DNA from: Pikeienuella piscinae
GTDB taxonomy: Bacteria; Pseudomonadota; Alphaproteobacteria; Rhodobacterales; Rhodobacteraceae
Direction of reading: 5' to 3'
Length of the DNA stretch: 64,000 bases
Assembly (NCBI RefSeq): GCF_011044155.1
Contig: NZ_CP049056.1
Coordinates: 2,980,001-3,044,000, forward strand
Below, piece by piece: positions 28,363 through 35,277 of the stretch (the stretch's first letter is position 1; each line of letters starts with the position of its first letter). The notes under the pieces are model-generated. The model worked only from the letters and a program-made list of their open reading frames with translations. It was not told the origin of the DNA and did not search any database. The position numbers and the translations under genes are program-made.

Positions 28363-29052
28363 TTAGCCGATCATTGCCATTCGCTTCCGCAATGCCGCCG
28401 CCAGCTCCGCTGCTCCGTCGATCTCGGCGATGACCGGCTCGAGATCCAGACCGTGATACTGGCCGTATTCCTCACGCACGGCATCAGCCACCGAGAGTTT
28501 CCACGAGGTAGGATCGATCATGATGGCGCCAGCGTCGAAGAGCCTGTGCAAGTCGGCGCGAAGAGGAATGCCATTCCATCCTTCATCGCCGCCGCCGCTG
28601 GACACAGGCAGAACGTGTGCGGCTTCCAACGCCATCAGCGTCTCGCATCCTGTCACAACACAGCGCGCGCCGAACATCTCAAAGACGGCGCGGCGAAACC
28701 GAGCTTGGCCCGGGCGCTCCCAAACTTCGGCGAGGCGGCGCTGTCGCTCAGTCGCGTTTTCCGCCTCGTCCTCGGGGTTGTCGATCAACTGGAACCCCAA
28801 CTTCTCGAAGTATTTCCTGAAAACATTCGTGATGGGATTTGCGGTCATTGGGTTGCCGGCAATCTCGTTTGCCAGACGTCCCAGCGGTTTTACCGGGTAG
28901 GCCGCGCCTTCGTGCATCAGAAAACCCGTGCTCGACCGGCGCTTCTGTCCGTTTGGCTTGGGATAGCTTTCATATAGCCATTCCTGCCCGTTGGTTTTTG
29001 CCAAGCGGATCGCTTCCATGGCGTGCTTCCGGTCAAAAATTAGGTCTGCCAT
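28363..29052 (-). CDS. HNH endonuclease
   Basis: A 229-residue protein. The C-terminal half has an HNH nuclease core: a Cys pair CVVTGC near residue 150, the catalytic LEAAHVLPVSSGGGDEGWNG and PLRADLHRLFDAGAIMIDP. The N-terminal part (KTNGQEWLYESYPKPNGQKR and AAYPVKPLGRLA) may bind target DNA. It converges on the 26130-28281 unit with 81 bases between stops. Similar proteins occur in restriction and defence loci. It could be part of the adjacent unit or an independent nuclease. Confidence 0.85.
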   Translation of the reverse strand: MADLIFDRKHAMEAIRLAKTNGQEWLYESYPKPNGQKRRSSTGFLMHEGAAYPVKPLGRLANEIAGNPMTANPITNVFRKYFEKLGFQLIDNPEDEAENATERQRRLAEVWERPGQARFRRAVFEMFGARCVVTGCETLMALEAAHVLPVSSGGGDEGWNGIPLRADLHRLFDAGAIMIDPTSWKLSVADAVREEYGQYHGLDLEPVIAEIDGAAELAAALRKRMAMIG

Positions 29053-29388
29053 CGTCGAGCACGCCTCCGTCGCTATAAATGTTCATGGAACTTATCCCGG
29101 CACTCTCAAGTCGCGCAATCATCAGCTTCACGCGGTCGAAGTACAGTATTCACCGCGGTGATCCGCCATCGACAGCAGATATAATGAGCGCGTTATCCAT
29201 GCGTGGTTTGGCGATTTATGGTTGCAGTGGCCGCTAAGCGGTCCGCGTCGGCCCTTCTATTCTAACCCGACGACCGGAAATGGCGCGACCCACCAAACCC
29301 CCACCTTATTCCCACCCCGTTCCCACCTGCGCGCCGACCGCATCCGGCACCTTGGGCTCATCAGAAACGATGACCGAGGCGCACACCG
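29053..29388. other. Upstream region of the prophage early genes, no gene seen
   Basis: About 335 bases without a supported gene. TATAAT occurs at 29180-29185, but I see no good -35 element at the right distance. This region must hold the promoter of the leftmost prophage operon and separates it from the HNH nuclease of the island. Confidence 0.4.
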
Positions 29389-29982
29389 ATGCAGATCGAA
29401 CTCTCCCCCGACGACATTGAAACCATCATCCGCGAGGCCGATGCGGCGGCACAGCGGCTCCGGCACAAGCTGTGCCTGCCGGTCTGCGAACGCCAGGATC
29501 TGGGCCAGGACCTCCTGATAGATCTGCTGCGCCGCTTGCCCGCCTACGATGCCTCGCGTGGCAGCATCGGCGCCTTCGCCAACATCGTCGTGCGCAACCA
29601 GTCTTCGCGGATCGCGATGCGCCATCACCGCCAGCGCCGTGCGCAGGGTGGGTCGCTGCTCTCGCTGGAGGTGCCGCTGGCCGGAGCCCGCGAGCCGGTC
29701 GGCGACACGCTGACCGAGGACGACGGGCTTGCCGCTTGGCACGGCCAGACCTGCTGCCCCGCCGCTGTCACCGAACTTCACCACGCCCTGCAGGCCGCCC
29801 TCGCGCGGCTCCCGGCCGAGGATCGCCGCTTCTGCGCGGCGCTGGCGCATCGCCACGTGACCGCGCTCGCGGCCGAGGGTTTCGGCAGCCGGTCCGCGCT
29901 CTACCGCCGCCTCGCCGATCTCCGTCACGTGCTCACCGCCCACGGTCTCGGTCCCGCCTGGGACGATCTCGCGGCGGCCTGA
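29389..29982 (+). CDS. Sigma-70-like (region 2/4) phage protein
   Basis: A 197-residue protein with the sigma region 2-like segment ERQDLGQDLLIDLLRRLPAY, then RGSIGAFANIVVRNQSSRIA. A C-terminal region 4-like helix-turn-helix follows (AALARLPAEDRRFCAALAHR, then SRSALYRRLADLRHVL). Short sigma-like proteins of this kind sit at the start of prophage early operons in alphaproteobacteria. It may direct phage transcription, though divergence leaves this uncertain. Confidence 0.68.
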   Translation: MQIELSPDDIETIIREADAAAQRLRHKLCLPVCERQDLGQDLLIDLLRRLPAYDASRGSIGAFANIVVRNQSSRIAMRHHRQRRAQGGSLLSLEVPLAGAREPVGDTLTEDDGLAAWHGQTCCPAAVTELHHALQAALARLPAEDRRFCAALAHRHVTALAAEGFGSRSALYRRLADLRHVLTAHGLGPAWDDLAAA

Positions 29983-30004
29983 GTAGAGGCGAAAGGAGGA
30001 GATC

Positions 30005-30358
30005 ATGTCCATGGGCACCACCCCCTTTATCACGGTCCGCGCCCGCCGACCGCTCACCGAGATCGAGTTCTGCGCCTGGGTGGCGCAGGCCGTGCCGGGC
30101 GACCGGCTGGAATACCATCGCGGCTTTCTGGTCCTCGACATCTTCCCGATGTTCGCCCGGCTCCCGGATCAACAGCGCGCGGAATTGGCCCGACTCGGGT
30201 CGCGCGCCTTCTGGGCCGCCGAACAGGGCCTCGTGCACCTGGTGCAGGAGCGCACGGGCCCCGACCAGTTCGCCTACATCGCCGTCGCCCGCCCCAAACC
30301 GAAGGCCGCAGCCGTGTCGCTGTCCGCGCTTCTGCTCGCCGAGCGGGAGGCCGCGTGA
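30005..30358 (+). CDS. Hypothetical early prophage protein
   Basis: A 117-residue protein with no family I recognise. It contains TEIEFCAWVAQAVPGDRLEY and FLVLDIFPMFARLPDQQRAE and ends in an alanine-rich helix. AAAGGAGGAGATC precedes the ATG, a strong ribosome-binding site. It is part of the closely packed early operon and overlaps the next reading frame at TGATG. Its neighbours suggest a role in early phage functions; nothing more specific is visible. Confidence 0.65.
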   Translation: MSMGTTPFITVRARRPLTEIEFCAWVAQAVPGDRLEYHRGFLVLDIFPMFARLPDQQRAELARLGSRAFWAAEQGLVHLVQERTGPDQFAYIAVARPKPKAAAVSLSALLLAEREAA

Positions 30359-30402
30359 TGACCGCCTTCCAATTCCTTTTTGCCGATCATGGAGACCCTT
30401 AC

Positions 30403-30891
30403 ATGCCATTCCCCGCGAACACCCCCACCGTCGACGACCTGCCGGGCCTCGGCTTGCAGGACATCGCCCAGCTGCCCGTCGAACTGCTGGCCATCCTGCA
30501 GCGCGACGTCGACGAGCGCATCAAGCGCGACAAGGCCGCGAAGGCCCGCCTCGATGGCGCGCTGACCGTCCGCTACGCCACCCGCGCCGCCGAGGAACGG
30601 CAGGCGGCGGGCAAGGACACCGGCACGATCCGCTTCGACGACGGTGATTTCACCGTGGTCGCCGATCTGCCGAAACGGGTCGATTGGGATCAGGATCGCC
30701 TCGCCGCCATGGTCGAGCGCATCCGCGCCGCCGGGGACGATCCCGCGCAGTACGTGGACATCGCCTTCAAGGTGCCCGAGCGCAAATTCGCAGCCTGGCC
30801 CGACGCCATCCGTGCCGGTTTCGAACCCGCGCGCACCGTCCGGCCCGGCACACTGAAGATCGAGATCGTCCCGCAGGGGGGCGATCAATGA
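30403..30891 (+). CDS. Hypothetical protein upstream of the Sak4-like ATPase
   Basis: A 162-residue protein beginning MPFPANTPTVDDLPGLGLQD. An ATG at 30358 gives a 15-residue longer form, but GGAGA at 30391-30395 favours 30403. It contains the helical IAQLPVELLAILQRDVDERI and the block ARTVRPGTLKIEIVPQGG. The C-terminal part (AAEERQAAGKDTGTIRFDDG) resembles small phage proteins that accompany recombination ATPases. Its stop overlaps the next ATG (ATGA). Function unknown. Confidence 0.68.
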   Translation: MPFPANTPTVDDLPGLGLQDIAQLPVELLAILQRDVDERIKRDKAAKARLDGALTVRYATRAAEERQAAGKDTGTIRFDDGDFTVVADLPKRVDWDQDRLAAMVERIRAAGDDPAQYVDIAFKVPERKFAAWPDAIRAGFEPARTVRPGTLKIEIVPQGGDQ

Positions 30892-31760
30892 GCCTCCCGA
30901 TCATCAGCGCCGACCAGCGGCTGGCCGAGCCGCGTGGGATCAAGGGTTGCATCTTCGGCAAGTCCGGCATCGGGAAGACCTCGCTCCTCTGGACGCTGAA
31001 CGCATCGACGACGCTGTTCATGGATCTCGAGGCGGGCGATCTCGCCATCGAGGGCTGGGCGGGCGACAGCATCCGGCCGCGGACATGGACGGAATGCCGG
31101 GATTTCGCGGTGTTCATCGGTGGGCCGAACCCGGCGCTGCGCGACGAGCAGCCCTACAGCCCGGCGCACTACAAGGCGGTCTGCGACCGTTTCGGCGATC
31201 CGGCCGCGCTCAACCGCTACGACACGATTTTCGTGGACTCGATCACCGTGGCGGGGCGGCTGTGCTTCGGATGGTGCAAGGGCCAGCCCGAGGCGCTGTC
31301 GGAGAAGACCGGCAAGCCGGATGTGCGCGGGGCCTACGGGCTGCACGGCCGCGAGATGATCGGCTGGCTCACCCATCTCCAGCACACGCGGGCCAAGAAC
31401 GTCTGGTTCGTCGGAATCCTCGACGAGAAGCTCGACGACTTCAACCGCAAGGTGTTCCAGCCGCAGATCGACGGCTCGAAGACCGGGCTCGAACTGCCGG
31501 GGATCGTCGACGAGGTGATCACCATGGCGGAGCTGAAGGCCGATGGCGGTCCCTATCGCGCCTTCGTCTGCCACACGATCAACCCCTGGGACTTTCCGGC
31601 CAAGGACCGCTCCGGTCGGCTGGATCAGGTCGAGGAGCCGCATCTCGGCCGCCTCATGACGAAGATCCGCGCCCCCGTCGCGCCAGCGCCCAAGCGCCTG
31701 ACCTACTCCCCGCCGCCCGCCGATCCGGCGGCTGACGCCGAATCCCCATCGCAATCCTGA
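30888..31760 (+). CDS. Sak4-like RecA-fold ATPase (phage recombination)
   Basis: A 290-residue single-domain P-loop ATPase. Walker A is CIFGKSGIGKTSLLWTLN near residue 25, a FMDLEAGDLAIEGW segment follows, and the Walker B-like strand is YDTIFVDSITVAGRL. This is the layout of phage AAA_24/Sak4 proteins, RecA-like ATPases that work with a phage SSB in single-strand annealing. The next gene encodes such an SSB-like partner. It is coupled to the preceding gene through ATGA. Confidence 0.82.
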   Translation: MSLPIISADQRLAEPRGIKGCIFGKSGIGKTSLLWTLNASTTLFMDLEAGDLAIEGWAGDSIRPRTWTECRDFAVFIGGPNPALRDEQPYSPAHYKAVCDRFGDPAALNRYDTIFVDSITVAGRLCFGWCKGQPEALSEKTGKPDVRGAYGLHGREMIGWLTHLQHTRAKNVWFVGILDEKLDDFNRKVFQPQIDGSKTGLELPGIVDEVITMAELKADGGPYRAFVCHTINPWDFPAKDRSGRLDQVEEPHLGRLMTKIRAPVAPAPKRLTYSPPPADPAADAESPSQS

Positions 31761-31779
31761 TCAGAAAAGGAGGTTCCCC

Positions 31780-32409
31780 ATGGGTTCCTGGAACGATTTC
31801 AACGACGCGCAGAGCAACAGCAACCTGATCCCGAAGGGCACGCTGGCCAAGGTGCGCCTGACCATCCGCCCCGGCGGCTTCGACGATGCCTCGCAGGGCT
31901 GGACTGGCGGGTATGCCACGCGCGGCTCGACGGGTGCTGTCTATCTGAACGGCGAGTTCACGGTGACCGAGGGGCAGTACGCCCGGCGCAAGATCTTCAC
32001 GCTGATCGGACTCTACAGCCCGAAGGGGCCGGACTGGGCGAATATGGGCCGCAGCCTCGTGCGCGGCATGCTGAACTCGGCCCGCGGGATTTCCGACAAA
32101 GACATGTCGGCCGAGGCGCAGGCAGCACGACGGATCAACGGCTTCGCCGATCTCGACGGGATCGAGTTCATCGCCCGCATCGACATCGGCACCGACGCCA
32201 GCGGCGACGACAAGAACGAGATCCGCAGCGCGGTCACGCCGGATCATCGCGACTACGCGCAGATCATGGGGACTGCACCGCTGCAGTTCGGCGGACACGG
32301 TGCAGCCGGACATGCCCCGCAGCAGACCACCCCTGCGGCGGCGCCACATCAGCCCAGCCAGCCCGCTTCCGCCCCCGGGTTCGCCGGTCGGCCGAGCTGG
32401 GCGCAGTAA
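31780..32409 (+). CDS. Phage single-strand-binding-like protein (DUF669 type)
   Basis: A 209-residue protein. Its N-terminal ~150 residues include WNDFNDAQSNSNLIPKGTLA, GAVYLNGEFTVTEGQYARRK and IGLYSPKGPDWANMG, typical of DUF669-like phage proteins found beside Sak4 ATPases. A disordered proline/alanine/glutamine tail (PAAAPHQPSQPASAPG) follows, ending FAGRPSWAQ, which resembles the partner-binding tails of SSBs. It likely binds ssDNA and cooperates with the preceding ATPase. AAAAGGAGG precedes the ATG. Confidence 0.75.
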   Translation: MGSWNDFNDAQSNSNLIPKGTLAKVRLTIRPGGFDDASQGWTGGYATRGSTGAVYLNGEFTVTEGQYARRKIFTLIGLYSPKGPDWANMGRSLVRGMLNSARGISDKDMSAEAQAARRINGFADLDGIEFIARIDIGTDASGDDKNEIRSAVTPDHRDYAQIMGTAPLQFGGHGAAGHAPQQTTPAAAPHQPSQPASAPGFAGRPSWAQ

Positions 32410-32423
32410 GGGGGAGACCGGCC

Positions 32424-34088
32424 ATGCGCCTGCGCCCCCGCCAGAAGACCTTCGTCGAGCGCAGCGTGGCTGCGCTCGCTTCCCGCGGCAACACGCTGGG
32501 CGTGGCGCCCACCGGCGCGGGCAAGACCATCATGCTCTCGGCGGTCACCGGCGAGATGATCGGCGAGGGCGCCAAGGCCTGCGTGCTCGCCCATCGCGAC
32601 GAGCTGACGGCGCAGAACCGCTCCAAGTTCCAGCGCGTGGTGCCGGGCGTCGCCACCTCGGTGATCGACGCCACCGAGAAGTCCTGGGGCGGCCAGGTCG
32701 CCTTCGCCATGGTGCCGACGCTGGCGCGGGCCTCGAACCTCGCCGAAATGCCGCGCCTCGACCTGCTGGTTGTCGACGAGGCCCACCATGCCGTCGCCGA
32801 CAGCTACCGCCGCATCATCGACCGGGTGCGCGAGGCCAATCCCGACGCCCGGATCTTCGGGGTCACGGCCACGCCGAACCGGGGCGACAGGAAGGGCCTG
32901 CGCGAGGTCTTCGACAATGTCGCCGATCAGGTGCGGCTGGGCGAGTTGATCGCCTCGGGCCATCTCGTGCCGCCCCGCACCTTCGTCATCGACGTGGGCG
33001 TCCAGGACGAGCTGCGCTCGGTCCGCAAGACCATGTCGGATTTCGACATGGCGGAGGTGGCGGGCATCATGGACCGCGCGCCCGTCACCGACGAGGTGAT
33101 CCGCCACTGGAAGGAGAAGGCGGGCGACAGGCAGACCGTGGTGTTCTGCTCCACCGTCGCGCACGCCGAACACGTCACCGACGCCTTCAGCGCGGCGGGC
33201 GTTTCCGCCGCGCTGATCCATGGCGATCTGGCGGCAGAAACCCGCAAGGCGATCCTCGCCGACTATGCGGCGGGCGACATCCGCGTCGTGGTCAACGTGG
33301 CGGTGCTGACCGAGGGCTGGGACCATCCGCCCACCTCCTGCGTCGTGCTGCTGCGCCCGAGTTCCTACAAGTCCACGATGATCCAGATGGTCGGGCGCGG
33401 CCTGCGCACCGTCGATCCCGAGGAATACCCCGGTGTCGTGAAAACCGACTGCATCGTACTGGACTTCGGCACCTCGAGCCTGATCCACGGCACGCTGGAG
33501 CAGGATGTCGATCTCGACGGGCGCATTCCGACGCCGGGGGAAGCCCCGACGAAACTCTGCCCCGAATGCAAGGCCGAGATCCCGATCGCGGTCACCGAAT
33601 GCCCGATCTGCGGGTGCGAGCTGCCGCGCGAAGGCGCGGAGCCCATCGACAGCTTCGTCATGACCGAGCTCGATCTTCTCGAGCGATCGAGTTTCGCGTG
33701 GGTGGACCTGTTCGGCGACGACGCCGCGCTGATGGCCAACGGCTTTCACGCCTGGGGCGGCGTGTTCTTCCTCGAGGGCCGCTGGCACGCGGTCGGGGGC
33801 GCCAAGGGCAAGGCGACGCGGCTCCTGAGCGTGGGCGAGCGCATCGTCTGTCTCGCGCAGGCCGACGACTGGCTGAACACCCATGAGACCGACGAGAGCG
33901 CCTTCAAGTCGAAGGGCTGGCTGAAGCAGGACGCGACGGAAAAGCAGCTGAATTGCCTGCCGCCGGAGTTCCGGCGCGATTACGGCCTGACGCGCTATCG
34001 CGCCTCCGCGCTGATCTCGTTCCAGTTCAACAAGCGCGACATCCGGCGCCTCGTCACGGCGGCCGAGCCCGAGCGGAGGGCGGCGTGA
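32424..34088 (+). CDS. DEAD/DEAH-box superfamily 2 helicase
   Basis: A 554-residue SF2 helicase with motif I GVAPTGAGKTIMLSA, motif II LLVVDEAHHAVAD, motif III FGVTATPNRGD and a C-terminal helicase domain ending in VQMVGRG-type motif VI (QMVGRGLRTVDPEEYPG). A zinc-ribbon-like segment LCPECKAEIPIAVTECPICG follows near residue 375-395. The last ~130 residues are a phage-specific extension. It probably unwinds DNA during phage replication or recombination. It overlaps the next gene through GTGA. Confidence 0.92.
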   Translation: MRLRPRQKTFVERSVAALASRGNTLGVAPTGAGKTIMLSAVTGEMIGEGAKACVLAHRDELTAQNRSKFQRVVPGVATSVIDATEKSWGGQVAFAMVPTLARASNLAEMPRLDLLVVDEAHHAVADSYRRIIDRVREANPDARIFGVTATPNRGDRKGLREVFDNVADQVRLGELIASGHLVPPRTFVIDVGVQDELRSVRKTMSDFDMAEVAGIMDRAPVTDEVIRHWKEKAGDRQTVVFCSTVAHAEHVTDAFSAAGVSAALIHGDLAAETRKAILADYAAGDIRVVVNVAVLTEGWDHPPTSCVVLLRPSSYKSTMIQMVGRGLRTVDPEEYPGVVKTDCIVLDFGTSSLIHGTLEQDVDLDGRIPTPGEAPTKLCPECKAEIPIAVTECPICGCELPREGAEPIDSFVMTELDLLERSSFAWVDLFGDDAALMANGFHAWGGVFFLEGRWHAVGGAKGKATRLLSVGERIVCLAQADDWLNTHETDESAFKSKGWLKQDATEKQLNCLPPEFRRDYGLTRYRASALISFQFNKRDIRRLVTAAEPERRAA

Positions 34089-34510
34089 GCCATGTCGCGC
34101 AAGTCCCATCCCCGCCCGCAGCGCCTGCGGATTGCCCGGAGCGTATTCGGCTCTGGCACCCGCGCCTCAAGCCTTGCGCCGTCTGTCTGCGCCCCGCGCG
34201 CGGCTTCGGTTTCTTCAACCCCAACAAACCCCGGCCCCGCGAACACCGCTGGTTCTGCTCGATGCACTGCCAGGCGTTCTTCGCGGCCCGCCACCGGAAA
34301 GGACTGACCATGCAGGGAACCACTGATGAAGAACGCCTCGCCATTGCACTGGTGATGAAGCGGCTGGGCCAGACGATGGAGCTGATCGGCTGGGACAAGC
34401 GGCTGCGCGATCTCACCGAAACCGATGTCACCGCCCTGATTGAGGAGGTGCTGGAGGGCTATGGCGCCGAGATGTCGCGCATCGCCGCCGGGAGCGAGGT
34501 GCCGTTCTGA
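34085..34510 (+). CDS. Small zinc-finger-type phage protein (DUF6511-like)
   Basis: A 141-residue protein with a GTG start overlapping the helicase stop. Residues 25-65 contain LKPCAVCLRPARGFGFFNP and HRWFCSMHCQAFF, two Cys pairs that likely bind zinc. The C-terminal half is helical (GQTMELIGWDKRLRDLTETD). Similar small proteins occur in Rhodobacterales prophages between helicase and nuclease genes. Role unknown; DNA binding is plausible. Its stop overlaps the next start (TGATG). Confidence 0.7.
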   Translation: MSHVAQVPSPPAAPADCPERIRLWHPRLKPCAVCLRPARGFGFFNPNKPRPREHRWFCSMHCQAFFAARHRKGLTMQGTTDEERLAIALVMKRLGQTMELIGWDKRLRDLTETDVTALIEEVLEGYGAEMSRIAAGSEVPF

Positions 34511-35277
34511 TGCTGGATTTCAACCCGCGCCCCTCCATGGCCGAGCGGATCAACACCCTGGTCGACGCCGCGCTGATCGCCGAGCGGGAGGCTACGCCGC
34601 CCCGAACCTATCTCGGCGCGTCCCGTCTGGGGCATGCCTGCGAACGCGCGCTGCAGTTCGAGTTCGCAGGCGCGCCCAAGGATGAGGGGGCTGATTTCAG
34701 CGGCCGGACGCTGCGCATCTTCGCCATCGGCCATCAGCTCGAGGATCTGGCGATCCGCTGGCTGCGGGCGGCGGGGCTCGACCTCTATACCCGCAAGGGC
34801 AATCGGCCCGATGGGGATCAGTTCGGATTCTCCGTCGCGGGCGGACGCATCCGTGGCCATGTCGACGGGATTGTGGCCGCAGCCCCGGCCGCGCTCGGTC
34901 TCCGCACCCCGGCGCTCTGGGAATGCAAGACCATGAACGCGAAGAACTGGCGCGCCTGCGTCAAGGACGGCGTCACGGTCGCGAAGCCCGTCTATGCCGC
35001 GCAGATCGCGATCTACCAAGCCTACATGGAGCCGTCGGTGCCGGGGATATCGACGGCTCCTGCGCTGTTCACGGCGATCAACAAGGACACGGCTGAGCTG
35101 CACCACGAACTGGTGCTCTTCGATGCGGATCTGGCGCAGCGCATGTCCGACCGCGCGGTGCGGATACTCCAAGCCACCGACGCCGGCGAGCTGCTGCCCC
35201 GCATCGCCACAAGCCCCGACTTCTTCGAATGCCGGTTTTGCGCCCATGCCGAACGGTGCTGGGGGTTGGCTGCATGA
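34510..35277 (+). CDS. PD-(D/E)XK exonuclease (Cas4/RecB-like) with cysteine cluster
   Basis: A 255-residue nuclease. RTYLGASRLGHACERALQFE gives the first conserved Cys and helix, GGRIRGHVDGIVAA the PD-like aspartate, and ALWECKTMNAKNWRA the E-x-K pair. A C-terminal FFECRFCAHAERCWGLA supplies three more cysteines. One N-terminal and three C-terminal cysteines around a RecB-type core is the layout of Cas4/AddB-like iron-sulfur nucleases. It is likely a phage 5'-3' or ssDNA exonuclease acting in recombination together with the Sak4-like and SSB-like proteins. Confidence 0.85.
   Translation: MLDFNPRPSMAERINTLVDAALIAEREATPPRTYLGASRLGHACERALQFEFAGAPKDEGADFSGRTLRIFAIGHQLEDLAIRWLRAAGLDLYTRKGNRPDGDQFGFSVAGGRIRGHVDGIVAAAPAALGLRTPALWECKTMNAKNWRACVKDGVTVAKPVYAAQIAIYQAYMEPSVPGISTAPALFTAINKDTAELHHELVLFDADLAQRMSDRAVRILQATDAGELLPRIATSPDFFECRFCAHAERCWGLAA

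Noticed and set aside
29180-29185. TATAAT as a promoter for the prophage early operon
   Set aside because: No -35 element at 16-18 bases upstream and about 200 bases from the first gene, so it is not supported as a promoter.
32349-34109. A 586-codon minus-strand open frame
   Set aside because: Antisense to the helicase gene, whose motifs are unmistakable.
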